Positions 46,137-57,919 of a DNA stretch of 64,000 bases are shown piece after piece. A program made the translations under genes and the position numbers. Position 1 is the stretch's first letter; each line of letters opens with the position of its first letter. Source of the stretch: Chrysomallon squamiferum (lineage: Eukaryota; Mollusca; Gastropoda; Neomphalida; Peltospiridae); assembly GCA_012295275.1 (NCBI GenBank), contig CM022671.1:34289183-34353182 (forward strand). The letters are read 5' to 3'. The notes beneath the pieces were generated by a model. It worked only from the letters and a program-made list of their open reading frames with translations, was not told where the DNA came from and made no database searches.

Positions 46137-47192
46137 TTAAAGTCTTGCTTCCCTAACTCTTCTAGATAACAAAATGTTCAAAAATTCAGCGAATCGGTTC
46201 ACTTTTGTATGAATGAACACAATGTGTTTCTTTGCACTCTTTAGAACCTCCTTTTTGGCTGAATATACTAGATAAGCATAGTTGTATGGTATTCTAGTGA
46301 TATTCGCTTTCTGTATTAAATATCCTGTGATGTAAACGTCGTCAATCCAGAAAAAAGGAGTAAAGAAGGAAAGTTTGTACAATTTCTGCACGACACTCTG
46401 GGTGGTTAAAAATGCCATACCAGCACAATAAGGGTCAAAGACATCAGATGGGTGTTCCTTTTTACTAAGGTACCATTTGGACGATTTGTACCGGAAAACT
46501 TTACTATTTTTCAGTAAGAAACAAAAATTCCAGCTCAACCCTTTGTACTTAATTTTATTTTTAGATTTTAAGTCGGATAACAATATAAACCAGTTGACGA
46601 AGACATCATCGTCTGTTTTGAGAACGTACACGGCGTGACTGCAGTACGTGGACACCCATTTTAACCCAGCTATCGCCTTGTAGGTTAAGTTGCGATAGGA
46701 ATCCTTGAAATCTTCTTGTACGATGTCTCCATAAAATTCAGATTCGTTCTTCACCGACCGCATGACGTCGTGGTCGTCCACTTGTCCCATGATGAACACA
46801 ACGAGAATTGTTTCTTTCACAAACCGTTTTATGTTTCCCCACGTTTTCCTGATTGTTTGGCGTTTATGAACATTTCGTGGAGAACTGTGGATATATGTTA
46901 TAATAAACACTTTCTTTCCTTTCCAAAGATTGACAGGTTTATGAATGTACGTGAAAGGGTGTGGATTGACAATAGGTTCTTTGAGCAGATTCTGTTCTGT
47001 CGTTGTTAAGGCTCCTACAAACGAAGAGATTGCAGTGGTTTTGATGAGGCCATGGAGTGAACGAATGTTTTTGTCTCTGATAGCGATGATTGTTGTTATC
47101 CAGAACAAGAGTAGAAGAAAGCTGACAAGTACAAAAACTGATAGAATTTTCACACGTTTCCTTATAGCACAACAGACTGAGTAGAACTTCAT
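46137..47192 (-). CDS. Beta-1,3-galactosyltransferase-like (GT31), copy 2
   Basis: 351 aa, type II: MKFYSVCCAIRKRVK, then a TM helix (about 16-38) and a lumenal GT31 domain with RQTIRKTWG (111-119), KTDDDVFVN (192-200), CAGMAF and IDDVYITG. The start was set at the ATG at 47190-47192 because a splice acceptor (tgtttttcag) ends six bases upstream, as in copies 3 and 4. The frame stays open for another 131 codons upstream, but that stretch is (GAT)n-rich and is frame-broken in copy 3, so it is taken as intron. Residue 90 is Trp where the other four copies have Cys (NLWKGKK vs NLCKGKK or KLCKGKK). A minus-strand AATAAA lies at 46028-46033. It is convergent with copy 1. Confidence 0.9.
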   Translation of the reverse strand: MKFYSVCCAIRKRVKILSVFVLVSFLLLLFWITTIIAIRDKNIRSLHGLIKTTAISSFVGALTTTEQNLLKEPIVNPHPFTYIHKPVNLWKGKKVFIITYIHSSPRNVHKRQTIRKTWGNIKRFVKETILVVFIMGQVDDHDVMRSVKNESEFYGDIVQEDFKDSYRNLTYKAIAGLKWVSTYCSHAVYVLKTDDDVFVNWFILLSDLKSKNKIKYKGLSWNFCFLLKNSKVFRYKSSKWYLSKKEHPSDVFDPYCAGMAFLTTQSVVQKLYKLSFFTPFFWIDDVYITGYLIQKANITRIPYNYAYLVYSAKKEVLKSAKKHIVFIHTKVNRFAEFLNILLSRRVREARL

Positions 47193-47309
47193 AACAAACT
47201 GAAAAACAGAAAAAAGATAAAGAAAGAAAAACAAAAAACCGTAATAAGGAAGAAGAAGAAGATAGAAAATGAAATGCTTAAACACAGACAACAGAAATAC
47301 GTAGCAGCT

Positions 47310-47490
47310 ATCGTGTGAAACATTTACAGCATTATCATCATCAACATCATGATCATCATTACCATCATCATCATCTTTATCGTCATCATTACCACTATCA
47401 CCATTATTATAATGATAATCATCATTATCATCACTTTCACAATTATCATTATAATTATTATCATGAATATTGTCACCTTCATATTCATCC
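47310..47490. repeat. (ATC/ATT)n tract in leader intron of GT31 copy 2
   Basis: On the minus strand it is a GAT-rich tract that can be read as an Asp/Asn-rich frame. Equivalent tracts lie at 52012-52160, 56360-56510 and 60985-61090, with a shorter sense-strand one at 42475-42513 upstream of copy 1. Confidence 0.8.
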
Positions 47491-48576
47491 AAATTAAAAA
47501 TAAATAAACAGATGAAGAAAATGAAATAAAAATGACGAAAAGTAAAATAAAATAATATACAAAAAAAAAAAAAAAAAAAACACAAATAAAAATTAAGGTT
47601 TATTTCACTATAACTGAAAAAAAATATAAAAAAATATGAATATAATCCAAGTAGATAAAATTTAATAGTTTCATAATATTAACCCACCAAACCCCAACAT
47701 TTTTCAGGAACGTATAAACTACCTTTAAATTTGTAGCAAAAACAGGTTTTATTTTAATTACTACAGATTTCATGTGTGCGTGTGTTTGTGTTTTGGTGTG
47801 CGTATTTGTGTGTGTGTGTTTGTGTATGCCACGAACAAGAAATGTTAAAATATAATTAATAAATGACATTTTGTTTTTTACATACTTGAATGTAACTCGA
47901 TCGTCTCCTGTAGACAACAGTAAAATATTTCAACTTGAATGAGAAAAACAATTAAATGTAACAGTAGCTTGCGTTCTTAGGCTGTTAACCATCCACGTAG
48001 ACCACGACGTTATTTAACTTCGTTAACAACGACAGAGAAAATGGCATTTTACCAACATGCGGTGGTTTTAAACAGTCGCAGACAAAAGGATTAAATTGCA
48101 GTATGAAAAGAACTTGGATGTAACATTTGCTTCAGAAATTTCAAACGTTTTTGTACAAATACCAATAGTTTGTCAAATCATACACAACATTCATGTTAAT
48201 CCCATTGTAATGGAAAATTATTGTATATTAGAATTTAGGTATGTATTCTACTTACGTAAACCTTAATTTACTTCGGTAACATGTGCACTGATCAATATAG
48301 TGTAACTACAGATATCTACATAGCGTCTACAGTATACATGCAATACGTCTACGGTATACATGCAATATCTCTGCGGTATTTATGCAATAATTTGATGAAG
48401 TGTATAAATGTAAACATGTATGTAGCTACGTGTGTCAGTATGTTCATATATGCATTTTAGGATTGAATATTATCTGTTTTTTGTACTTCTGATTAGATTC
48501 TGCACATAGACAATATAATGGAACACACTGTCACAGGAGGACAAAGTCCAATCACTGAACCACAAACCCCGTCAGA

Positions 48577-48665
48577 TTTAACTAACAAGACTCGAACGTA
48601 TGGCACCCATTGGCCCGCATATCGAAGTCTGACCACGTTACCGCTCGGTCATCAAAACAAACCTG
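48577..48665 (-). mobile_element. tRNA-derived SINE-like element, unit copy a
   Basis: Read on the minus strand there is an A-box-like TGACCGAGCGG (48641-48651) and a B box GTTCGAGTC (48589-48597), spaced as in a class II (Leu/Ser-type) tRNA. The acceptor stem is not preserved. The same element sits in each GT31 unit, so it was probably duplicated with the unit. Confidence 0.5.
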
Positions 48666-48924
48666 GAAAAGTTTCTGAATCACCAAGTGTAACAATAGCT
48701 TCCCACGAAGCACGCCGTTTTTTTTTGTCTTTCGTCATTTTTCTGTGTTTCTATTTCTTATAGAAAACCTTGCACTGGCAAGTATGCATTTTAGGATTTT
48801 GATATTCTCTCTCTTATGTTCTCTGAATAGACTCTGCACATAGACAATATTCGGGAACGTAAAGGTCCAATCACGACCTCGCAAATCCCGTCCGAATCTG
48901 GACAAAACTAGGATACTGCAATGG

Positions 48925-49560
48925 AGAGTTATCTAGAAGATATAGCTATCACACTGGAGAGGTTTATATATTTTATTACAGAAAGAAGATATTTCATTTC
49001 AGATCTGAGATACTTTATTAGAGAAGACTTAGATACTTCATTGGAAGAGATATGTTATTAGAGAAAAATTTCATACTTAACTGGATAGCGAGAGGTAGTT
49101 TATTGCGAAAGAGTTAAATACTACATTGTAGTAGTTCAAATAATTTATTAGAGAAAAAAAGGTATTTCTGAGATTATTAGAGTATTTTTGAATACTTCAC
49201 TGGAGAGTTAGAGATACTTTATTATAGAAAACTTATGGAGGTTTAGATATTTTATTAGAAAAAAGAAGATATTTCGCTGAAGATCAGAGATTCTTTATCA
49301 GAGAAAACTTGGATGTTTCAATGGGGGCCTGAGTTAATTTTATTACACAAAACGTGAATTCTTCTCTAGATAGCTATAGATGTTCTATTAGAGAAAGTTT
49401 GAATACTTCCCTAGAGGGTTATTTTTAAGGTATTTTTTTTAGAGAAAACTTTGATTCTCCAGTAAAGAACTAGAGCTGTTATCTCAGAGACGATTAAGAT
49501 GCCCTTCTGAAAGGCCAAATAATTCACAGACTGACTGACAAACTGTGTCAGAGAAAACTG
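48925..49560. repeat. Decayed ~43-bp minisatellite, GT31 unit copy 2/3 spacer
   Basis: Degenerate units recur every 43-45 bp with the shared elements gatactttattagagaaa and cttggatacttcactggag. No open frame. Confidence 0.7.
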
Positions 49561-49995
49561 AATACGTCACTGAAAGGCTGGAGTGTTGGATGGATTTAGA
49601 TTTCTTGTCGACTTGTTTAGAGGGTTTGAGTCTGTGGTTTGATCTTTCTTAAACACTAGACTGGAAACGAAATGATACTGATTACAGTGTAAGCACAGTA
49701 TTTAGTTCAGAAATGAAAACATAACCATTAAATGAGATAAGAGAAACTTTGTCAAATAATACATTATTTTTTAAAATGAAGGTTATATTAACAATAACGT
49801 GACGTTCGTATACTATTCATTTATTTATCCTGCTACGAACTTTTGTTGTTTATTAATTAATTAATTTATTTATTTGCGATAGGAACTGGAGAATAATTGT
49901 TTCTTTATTCGCAGTATTTTAATGTATATCTTCAATGTCTAATTCATAGCTCATGTCAAGAAAAAGTAAACCAAAATGATATAGCGAATCTTATT

Positions 49996-50138
<143 letters not shown>

Positions 50139-50816
50139 AATCACTATCTATCCATCCAACCATCTCTCAAGGTAGACTTGATCTGTGTAGTTAAATCATT
50201 GTGAAAACAATCAATATATATCTTGTCCGCAATATAGTGTTATTTTTACTTTTTCGATTAGCACCACGAATGGAAAACAGTTGTTTTTCTGAAATTATTT
50301 CACTTATAACAATACATAAACTATACATAAGGACTTATAAATAATCGAATACGGTTTGTCACCTGCAATAGAAAATAAACAGGTACTTTGTGAAATAGAT
50401 AACGTTATTTCCTTTGATCTCAGTCTTTCAAAGGAAGCTAAAGGTTTAGGCATAGGAAGAAGCAACATAAGGTGTAAACTTAGAGAACGATGAAATTAGT
50501 TGAATAAAGAAACACTTGTCTACCTGACTTCTCCGCCATGTCGTAGCAATCATTAAATAAGTATGACTTTATTTAGAAACAGTGTAGGGTCACCCAATCA
50601 CATCCTTTTAAAATGTATGTATGTACGTACGTATGCACTTATGGATGTATGTACGTATTTATGTATGCATGCGTGAATGTACGTGATAAAAAAACATAAA
50701 TACCATTTGAATACTTAAAACTTCGATACTAAAGAAAATAACATTATCAAAGACACAAACAATATATGTATTTTAAATTATAAAAGAAAATACTTAAAGA
50801 CAATCTATAAATTTCT

Positions 50817-51872
50817 TTAAGGTATTCCTTCCCTAACTCTTCTAGCTAACGAAATATTCCACAATTCAGCCATTAGGTCCATATTTGTATGAACGAACAC
50901 GATATTTTTCTCTGCACTGTTTAGAACCTCATTTCTGGCTGGATATTGTAGATAAGCATAGTTATATGGTATTCTACTTATGTCAGCTTTCTGTATTAAA
51001 TATCCTGTGATGTAAACGTCGTCAATATAGAGAAAAGGAGTAAAGAAGGAAAGTTTGTATAATTTCTGCACGACACTTGGGGTGGTTAAATATGCCATAC
51101 CAGAACAATAAGGGTCCAAGGCATCAGATGGGTGTTCCTTTTTACTAAGATACCATTTGGACCTTTTGTTTCGGATAACTTTAGTATTTATCATTAAGCA
51201 ACACAAAATCCAGCTCAACCCTCTGTGCTTAATTTCAGTGTCAGATTTTAAGTCGGGTAACAATATAAACCAGTTGACGAAGACATCATCGTCTGTTTTG
51301 AGAACGTACACGGCCTGACTGCAGTACGTGGACACCCATTTTAACCCAGCTATGGCCTTGTAGGTTAAGTTGCGATAGGAATCCTTGAAATCTTCTTGTA
51401 CGATGTCTCCATAAAATTCAGATTCGTTTTTCACCGACCGCATGACGTCGTGGTCGTCCACTTGTCCCATGATGAACACAACGAGAATTGTTTCTTTCAC
51501 AAACTGTTTTATGTTTCCCCACGTTTTCCTGATTGCTTGGCGTTTATGAAAATTTCGAGGAGAACTGTGGATATATGTTATGATAAACACTTTCTTTCCT
51601 TTGCAAAGTTTGACAGGTTTATGAATATACGTGAAAGGGTGTGGATTGACAATAGGTTCTTTGAGCAGATTCTGTTCTGTCGTTGTTAAGGCTCCTACAA
51701 ATGGAGAGATTGTAGTGGTTTTGATGAGGCCATGGAGTGAATAAATGTTTTTGTTTCTGAGAGTGATGATTATTGTTATCCAGGACAAGAGTAGAAGAAA
51801 GCTGACAAGTACAAAAACTGATAGAATTCTCACACGTTTCCTCATAGCACAACAGACTGAGCAGAACTTCAT
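50817..51872 (-). CDS. Beta-1,3-galactosyltransferase-like (GT31), copy 3
   Basis: 351 aa with the same architecture as copy 2: N-terminal MKFCSVCCAMRKRVR, TM anchor, RQAIRKTWG (Ala replaces the Thr of the other copies), KTDDDVFVN, CSGMAYLTT and an IDDVYITG motif preceded by FLY rather than FFW. The start at 51870-51872 follows acceptor tgtttttcag by six bases. Upstream of the acceptor the open frame of copies 2 and 4 is broken by a two-base length change in an A-run near 51,911, which supports this start. Its C-terminal third is the most divergent among the minus-strand copies. Confidence 0.9.
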   Translation of the reverse strand: MKFCSVCCAMRKRVRILSVFVLVSFLLLLSWITIIITLRNKNIYSLHGLIKTTTISPFVGALTTTEQNLLKEPIVNPHPFTYIHKPVKLCKGKKVFIITYIHSSPRNFHKRQAIRKTWGNIKQFVKETILVVFIMGQVDDHDVMRSVKNESEFYGDIVQEDFKDSYRNLTYKAIAGLKWVSTYCSQAVYVLKTDDDVFVNWFILLPDLKSDTEIKHRGLSWILCCLMINTKVIRNKRSKWYLSKKEHPSDALDPYCSGMAYLTTPSVVQKLYKLSFFTPFLYIDDVYITGYLIQKADISRIPYNYAYLQYPARNEVLNSAEKNIVFVHTNMDLMAELWNISLARRVREGIP

Positions 51873-53229
51873 AACAAACTGAAAAACAGAAAAAAGATAA
51901 AGAAAGAAAAACAAAAAAAACCGTAATAAGGAAGAAAAAGAAGATAGAAAATGAAATGCTTAAACACAGACAACAGAAATACGTAGCAGCTATCGTGTGA
52001 AACATTTACAGCATTATCATCATCAACATCACGATCATCATTACCATTATCATCATCTTTATCGTCATCATTACAACTATCACCATTATTATAATGATAA
52101 TCATCATTATCATCACTTTCACAATTATCATTATAATTATTATCATGAATATTGTCACCTTCATATTCATCCAAATCAAAAATAAATCAACAGAAGAAGA
52201 AAATGAAATAAAAATGACGTAAAGTAAAGTAAAATAAAATACATAAAAAACAAACAAAAAACAAACAAATAAAAATAAAGGTTTATATCACTATAACTGA
52301 AATAAATAAAAATATGAATAAAATCCAAGTAGATAAAATTTAATAGTTTCATAATATTAACCCCCCCAAACCCCAACATTTTTCAGGAACATATAAACTA
52401 CCTTTAAATTTGTAGCAAAAACAGGTTTTATTTTAATTAGTACAGATTTTATGTGTGCGTGTGTTTGTGTTTTGGTGTGCGTATTTGTGTGTGTGTGTTT
52501 GTGTATGCCACGAACAAGAAATGTTAAAATATAATTAATAAATGACATTTTGTTTTTTACATACTTGAATGTAACTCGATCGTCTCCTGTAGACAACAGT
52601 AAAATATTTCAACTTGAATGAGAAAAACAATTAAATGTAACAGTAGCTTGCGTTCTTAGGCTGTTAACCATCCACGTAGACCACGACGTTATTTAACTTC
52701 GTTAACAACGACACAGAAATAGGCATTTTACCAACATGCGGTGGTTTTAAACACTCGCAGACAAAAGGATTAAATTGCAGTATGAAAAGAGCTTGGATGT
52801 AACATTTGCTGCAGAAATTTCAAACGTTTCTGTACAAATACCAATAGATTGTGAAATCATACACAACATTTATGTTAATCCCATTGTAATGAAAAATGAT
52901 TGTATGTTAGAATTTAAGTATTCTACTTACGTAAACCATAATTTACTTCGGTAACATGTGCACTGATCAATATAGTATAACTACAGATATCTACATAGCG
53001 TCTACAGTATACATGCAATATGTCTGCGGTATTTATGCAATAATTTGATTAAGTGTATAAATGTAAACATGTATGTAGATACGTGTGTCAACATGTTCAT
53101 ATATACATTTTAGGATTGACTACTATCTGTTTTTTGTACTTCTCATTAGACTCTGCACATAGACAATTTTATGGAACACACTGGCAGAGGAGGACAAAGT
53201 CCAATCACTGAACCACAAACCCCGTCAGA

Positions 53230-53318
53230 TTTAACTAACGAGACTCGAACGTATGGCACCCATTGGCCCGCATATCGAAGTCTGATCACGTTACCGCTCG
53301 GTCATCAAAACAGACCTG
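53230..53318 (-). mobile_element. tRNA-derived SINE-like element, unit copy b
   Basis: A-box-like TGACCGAGCGG at 53294-53304 and B box GTTCGAGTC at 53242-53250, minus strand. It lies at the equivalent position, about 1.4 kb upstream of GT31 copy 3. Confidence 0.5.
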
Positions 53319-53599
53319 AAAAAGTTTCTCACTCATCAAGTGTAACAATAGCTTGCCACGAAGCACGCCGTTTTTTTTTTAGCTTTCGTAATTTTTCTGT
53401 GTTTCTATTTCTTACAGAAAACCTTGCACTGGCAAGTATGCATTTTAGGATTTTAATATTCTCTCTCTTATGTTCCTCTGAATAGACTCTGCACATAGAC
53501 AACACTCCGGAACGCACTCGTACTGAAGAATAAATTCGAATCACGTCCTCACATATCCCGTCCGAAGCTGGACAAAACTAGGATACCTCTCTGCAGAGT

Positions 53600-54281
53600 T
53601 AGACATAGTCTATAGCAGAAGACTTGGATAATTTATTAGAGTAAACTTGCATGTTTCACTGGAGATGTATCTAGAAGATTTAGATACCACACTGGAGAAA
53701 TTCATATATTTTATTACAGAAAGAAGATAATTCACTGCAGTGCTGAGATACTTTTTTAGATGAGACTTGGATTCTTAACTAGAGAGCTAGATATAATTTA
53801 TTAGATTAAACTTCCATACTTCACTTGAGACTTAGAGATACTTTTTTATAGAAGTCTTAAATACGACATTGGAGGTGTTCAGATATTTTATTAGAGAATG
53901 AATGTATTTCGGAGGAGATCTGAGATAATGTATTAGAGAGCTCTTGCATACTTAACTTCTGAGTTAGAGATAGTTTATTACGAAAGCGTTAAATACTACA
54001 TTGTAGTAGTTCAAATAATTTATTAGAGAAAAAAGGTATTTCTGAGATTATAAGAGTAAATTTGGATACTTCACTGGAGAGTTACAGATACTTTATTATA
54101 GAAAAGTTATTTTATTTGAAAAAAGAAGATATTTCACTGCAGATCAGATATTCATTATTAGAGAAAACTTGGATACTTCACTGGAGGCCTGAGATAACTG
54201 TATTACACAAAACGTGAATTTTTCTCTATATTGCTATGGATACGGAATTAGAGAAAGTTTGAATACTTCCCCAGAGGGTTA

Positions 54282-54316
<35 letters not shown>

Positions 54317-54360
54317 TGTTTGTTTTTTTCGTTTTAAAGAAAACTTTGATTCTGCAGTAA
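53600..54360. repeat. Decayed ~43-bp minisatellite, copy 3/4 spacer
   Basis: Same degenerate family. It is interrupted by a TTA microsatellite near 54285-54315. Starting sequence matches 62395 onward better than 48925 onward. Confidence 0.7.
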
Positions 54361-55167
54361 AGAGCTAGAGCTGTTATCTCAGAGACGATTAAGATGCCCT
54401 TCTGAAAGGCCAAATAATTCACAGACTGACTGACAAACTGTGTCAGAGAAAACTGAATACGTCACTGAAAGGCTGGAGTGTTGGATGGACTTAGATTTCT
54501 TGAAGACTTGTTTAAAGGGCTTGAGTCGGTGCTTTGATCTTTCTTGAACACTAGACTGAAAAGGACGAGATACTGATTACAGTGTAAGCACAGTATTGAG
54601 TTCAGAAATATCAAAGTGTGCAGTTAACATAGTCATTTAAAGAACAGAAGAGAAACTTAGTTAAATAAAATGATAGTACTTTTTTAAATAAGGGTTGTTA
54701 TAATTATAAAGTGTCATTTGTATTTTATTTATTTATTTATTGTTATTATTATTTTGCGACTGGAACTGGAGTAAAAACGTTTATTATTCACAGTATTTAA
54801 TCATTGTTTTTAATGTCTAAATCACAGCACATCTCTCTCTCTCTCTCTCTCTCTGTTTCTCTTTGTCAGTGATTATCTATCTATCTATCCATCCATCCAT
54901 TTTTTCAACGTAGACTTGATCTATGTAGTTAAAATAATTATGAAAACAATTAATATATATATGCATGTATGTATATATCAACCTGTGGTTTGCTACAGAG
55001 TAGATATTTTTTTTCGATTAGCGAATGTACGTGATAAAAACACATAAATACCATTTGAATATTTAAAACTTTGATACGAAAGAAAATAAAATTATTAAAG
55101 AAACAAACAAATATTTATATGTTTTAAATTATAAAAGAAAAGACGTAAAGACAATCTATCAATTTCT

Positions 55168-56223
55168 TTAAGGTCTTGATTCCATAACTCTTCTAGATAA
55201 CAAAATATTACAAAATTCATCGAATAGGTTCACTTTTGTATGAATGAACACAATGTGTTTCTTTGCACTGTTTAGAACATCCTTTTTGGCTGGATTTTGT
55301 AGATAAGCATTGTTGTATTGTATTCTAGTTACTTTCGCCTTCCGTACTAAATATCCTGTGATGTAAACGTCGTCAATCCAGAAAAAAGGAGTAAAGAAGG
55401 AAAGCTTGTATAATTTCTGTACGACACTTGGGGTGGTTAAAAATGCCATACCAGAACAATAATGGTCAAAAATGTCAGATGGGTGTTCCTTTTTACTGAC
55501 GTACCATTTGGACATTTTGAATCGGAAAACTCTAGAATTTATCATTAAGCCACACAAAATCCAGCTCAACCCTCTGTGCTTAATTTCAGTGTTAGATTTT
55601 AAGTCGGGTAACAATATAAACCAGTTGACGAAGACGTCATCGTCTGTTTTGAGAACGTAAACGGCCTGACTGCAGTACGTGGACACCCATTTTAACCCAG
55701 CTATCGCCTTGTAGGTTAAGTTGCGATAGGAATCCTTGAAATCTTCTTGTACGATGTCGCCATAAAATTCAGATTCGTTCTTCACCGACCGCATGACGTC
55801 GTGGTCGTCCACTTGTCCCATGATGAACACAACGAGAATTGTTTCTTTCACAAACCGTTTTATGTTTCCCCATGTTTTCCTGATTGTTTGGCGTTTATGA
55901 ACATTTCGTGGAGAACTGTGGATATATGTTATGATAAACACTTTCTTTCCTTTGCAAAGACTGACAGGTTTATGAATGTACGTGAAAGGGTGTGGATTGA
56001 CAATAGGTTCTTTGAACAGATTCTGTTCTGTCGTTGTAAAGGCTTCTACAAACAGAGAGGTTGCAGTGGTTTTGATGAGACCATGGAGTGAATAAATGTT
56101 TTTGTTTCTGAGAGTGATGATTGTTGTTATCCAGAACAAGAGTAGAAGAAAGCTGACAAGTACAAAAACTGATAGAATTTTCACACGTTTCCTCATAGCA
56201 CAACAGACTGAGTAGAACTTCAT
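55168..56223 (-). CDS. Beta-1,3-galactosyltransferase-like (GT31), copy 4
   Basis: 351 aa. N-terminal MKFYSVCCAMRKRVK and TM anchor, RQTIRKTWG, KTDDDVFVN, CSGMAFLTT and WIDDVYITG are all intact. The start at 56221-56223 lies six bases after acceptor tgtttttcag. The C-terminal third is closest to copy 5 (both DIFDHYC, NPAKKDVLNSAKKH). The 3' flank is shortened relative to copies 2, 3 and 5. Confidence 0.9.
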   Translation of the reverse strand: MKFYSVCCAMRKRVKILSVFVLVSFLLLLFWITTIITLRNKNIYSLHGLIKTTATSLFVEAFTTTEQNLFKEPIVNPHPFTYIHKPVSLCKGKKVFIITYIHSSPRNVHKRQTIRKTWGNIKRFVKETILVVFIMGQVDDHDVMRSVKNESEFYGDIVQEDFKDSYRNLTYKAIAGLKWVSTYCSQAVYVLKTDDDVFVNWFILLPDLKSNTEIKHRGLSWILCGLMINSRVFRFKMSKWYVSKKEHPSDIFDHYCSGMAFLTTPSVVQKLYKLSFFTPFFWIDDVYITGYLVRKAKVTRIQYNNAYLQNPAKKDVLNSAKKHIVFIHTKVNLFDEFCNILLSRRVMESRP

Positions 56224-57563
56224 AACAAACTGAAAAACAGGAAAAAGATAAAGAAAGAAAAACAAAAAACCGTAATAAGGAAGAAGAAGAAGACAGAAAA
56301 TGAAATGCTTAAACACAGACGACAGAAATACGTAGCAGCTATCGTGTGAAACATTTACAGCATTATCATCATCAACATCACGATCATCATTACCATCATC
56401 GTCATCTTTATCGTCATCATTACCACTATCACCATTATTATAATGATAATCATGATTATCATCACTTTCACAATTACCATTATAATTATTATCATGAATG
56501 TTATCACCTTCATATTCATCCAAATTAAAAATAAATAAATAGATGAAAAAAATGAAATAATGATGACATAAAGTAAAATAAACTAAAATACATGAAAAAC
56601 AAACGAACAAAAATAAAGGTTTATATCACTATAACTGAAATAAATAAAAATATGAATAAAATCCAAGTAGATAAAATTTAATAGTTTCATAATATTAACC
56701 CCCCAAACCCCAACATTTTTCAGGAACGTATAACTACCTTTAAATCTGTAGCTAAAACAGTTTTTTTTTTCATTAGTACAGATTTTATATGTGCGTTTGT
56801 TTGTGTTTTGGTGTGCGTATTTGTGGGTCTGTGTTTGTGTATGCCACGAAAAAGAAATGTTAAAATATAATTAATAAACGACATTTTGTTTTACATACTT
56901 GAATGTAACTCGACACACTCCTGTAGACAACAATAAAATACTTCAACTTGAATGAGAAAAACAATTAAATGTAACAGTAGCTTGCGTTCCTAGGCTGTTA
57001 ACCATCCAAGTAGATCACGACGTTATTTAACTTCGTTAACGACGATACAGAAAATGGCATTTTACCAACATGCGGTGGTTTTAAACACTCGTTGACAAAA
57101 GGATTAAATTGCAGTATGAAAAGAACTTGGATGTAACATTTGCTGCAGAAATTTCAAACGTTTCTCTACAAATACCAATAGTCTGTGAAATCATGCACCA
57201 GATTCATGTTAATCCCTTTGTAATGTAAAAGTATTGTATATTAGCATTTAAGAATTCTACTTACGTAAACCTTAATTTACTTCGGTAACATGTGCACTGA
57301 TCAATATAGTATAACTACAGATATCTACATAGTGTCTACAGTATACATGCAATATGTCTGCGGTATTTATGCAATAATTTGATGAAGTGTATAAATGTAA
57401 ACATGTATGTAGCTACGTGTGTCAGTATGTTCATATATGCATTTTAGGATTGAATATTATCTGTTTTCTGTACTTCTGATTAGATTCTGCATATAGACAA
57501 TTTTATGGAACACACTGTCACAGGAGGACAAAGTCCAATCATTGCAGCACAAACCCCGTCAGA

Positions 57564-57652
57564 TTTAACAAACGAGACTCAAACGTATGGCACCCATTGG
57601 CCCGCATATCGAAGTCTGATCACGTTACCACTCGGTCATCAAAACAAACCTG
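57564..57652 (-). mobile_element. tRNA-derived SINE-like element, unit copy c
   Basis: A-box-like TGACCGAGTGG at 57628-57638 and B box GTTTGAGTC at 57576-57584 (one change from the other copies), minus strand, upstream of GT31 copy 4. Confidence 0.45.
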
Positions 57653-57919
57653 GAAAAGTTTCTCAATCACCAAGTGTAACAATAACTTCCCATGAAGTAC
57701 GCCGGTCTTTTGTCTTTCGTCATTTTTGTGTATTTCTATTTCTTATGAAAAAAACCCCTTAAAGTGGCAAGTATGTATTTTAGGATTTTAATATTCTCTC
57801 TCTGATGTTCCTCTGAATAGACTCTGCACATAGACAATATTCGGGAACGTACAGGTCCAATCACGACCTCGCAAATCCCGTCCGAATCTAGACAAAATTA
57901 GAATACTGCAATGGAGAGT

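Noticed and set aside
46716-47009. Conserved 97-aa frame antisense to the GT31 core (also at 51396, 55747, 60386)
   Set aside because: A shadow of the homogenised GT31 core on the other strand.
47193-47585. N-terminal extension of GT31 copy 2 (open frame to 482 aa; likewise copy 4 to 480 aa)
   Set aside because: A splice acceptor ends six bases before the conserved MKF start, the extension is microsatellite-derived, and copy 3 has a frame-breaking length change there while copy 5 has stops.
48518-48763. Conserved small + strand frame starting MEHT, repeated at 53171, 57505 and 61983
   Set aside because: It is conserved only because it lies over the tRNA-like element and unit flank. Reading frames differ in length and end differently between copies.
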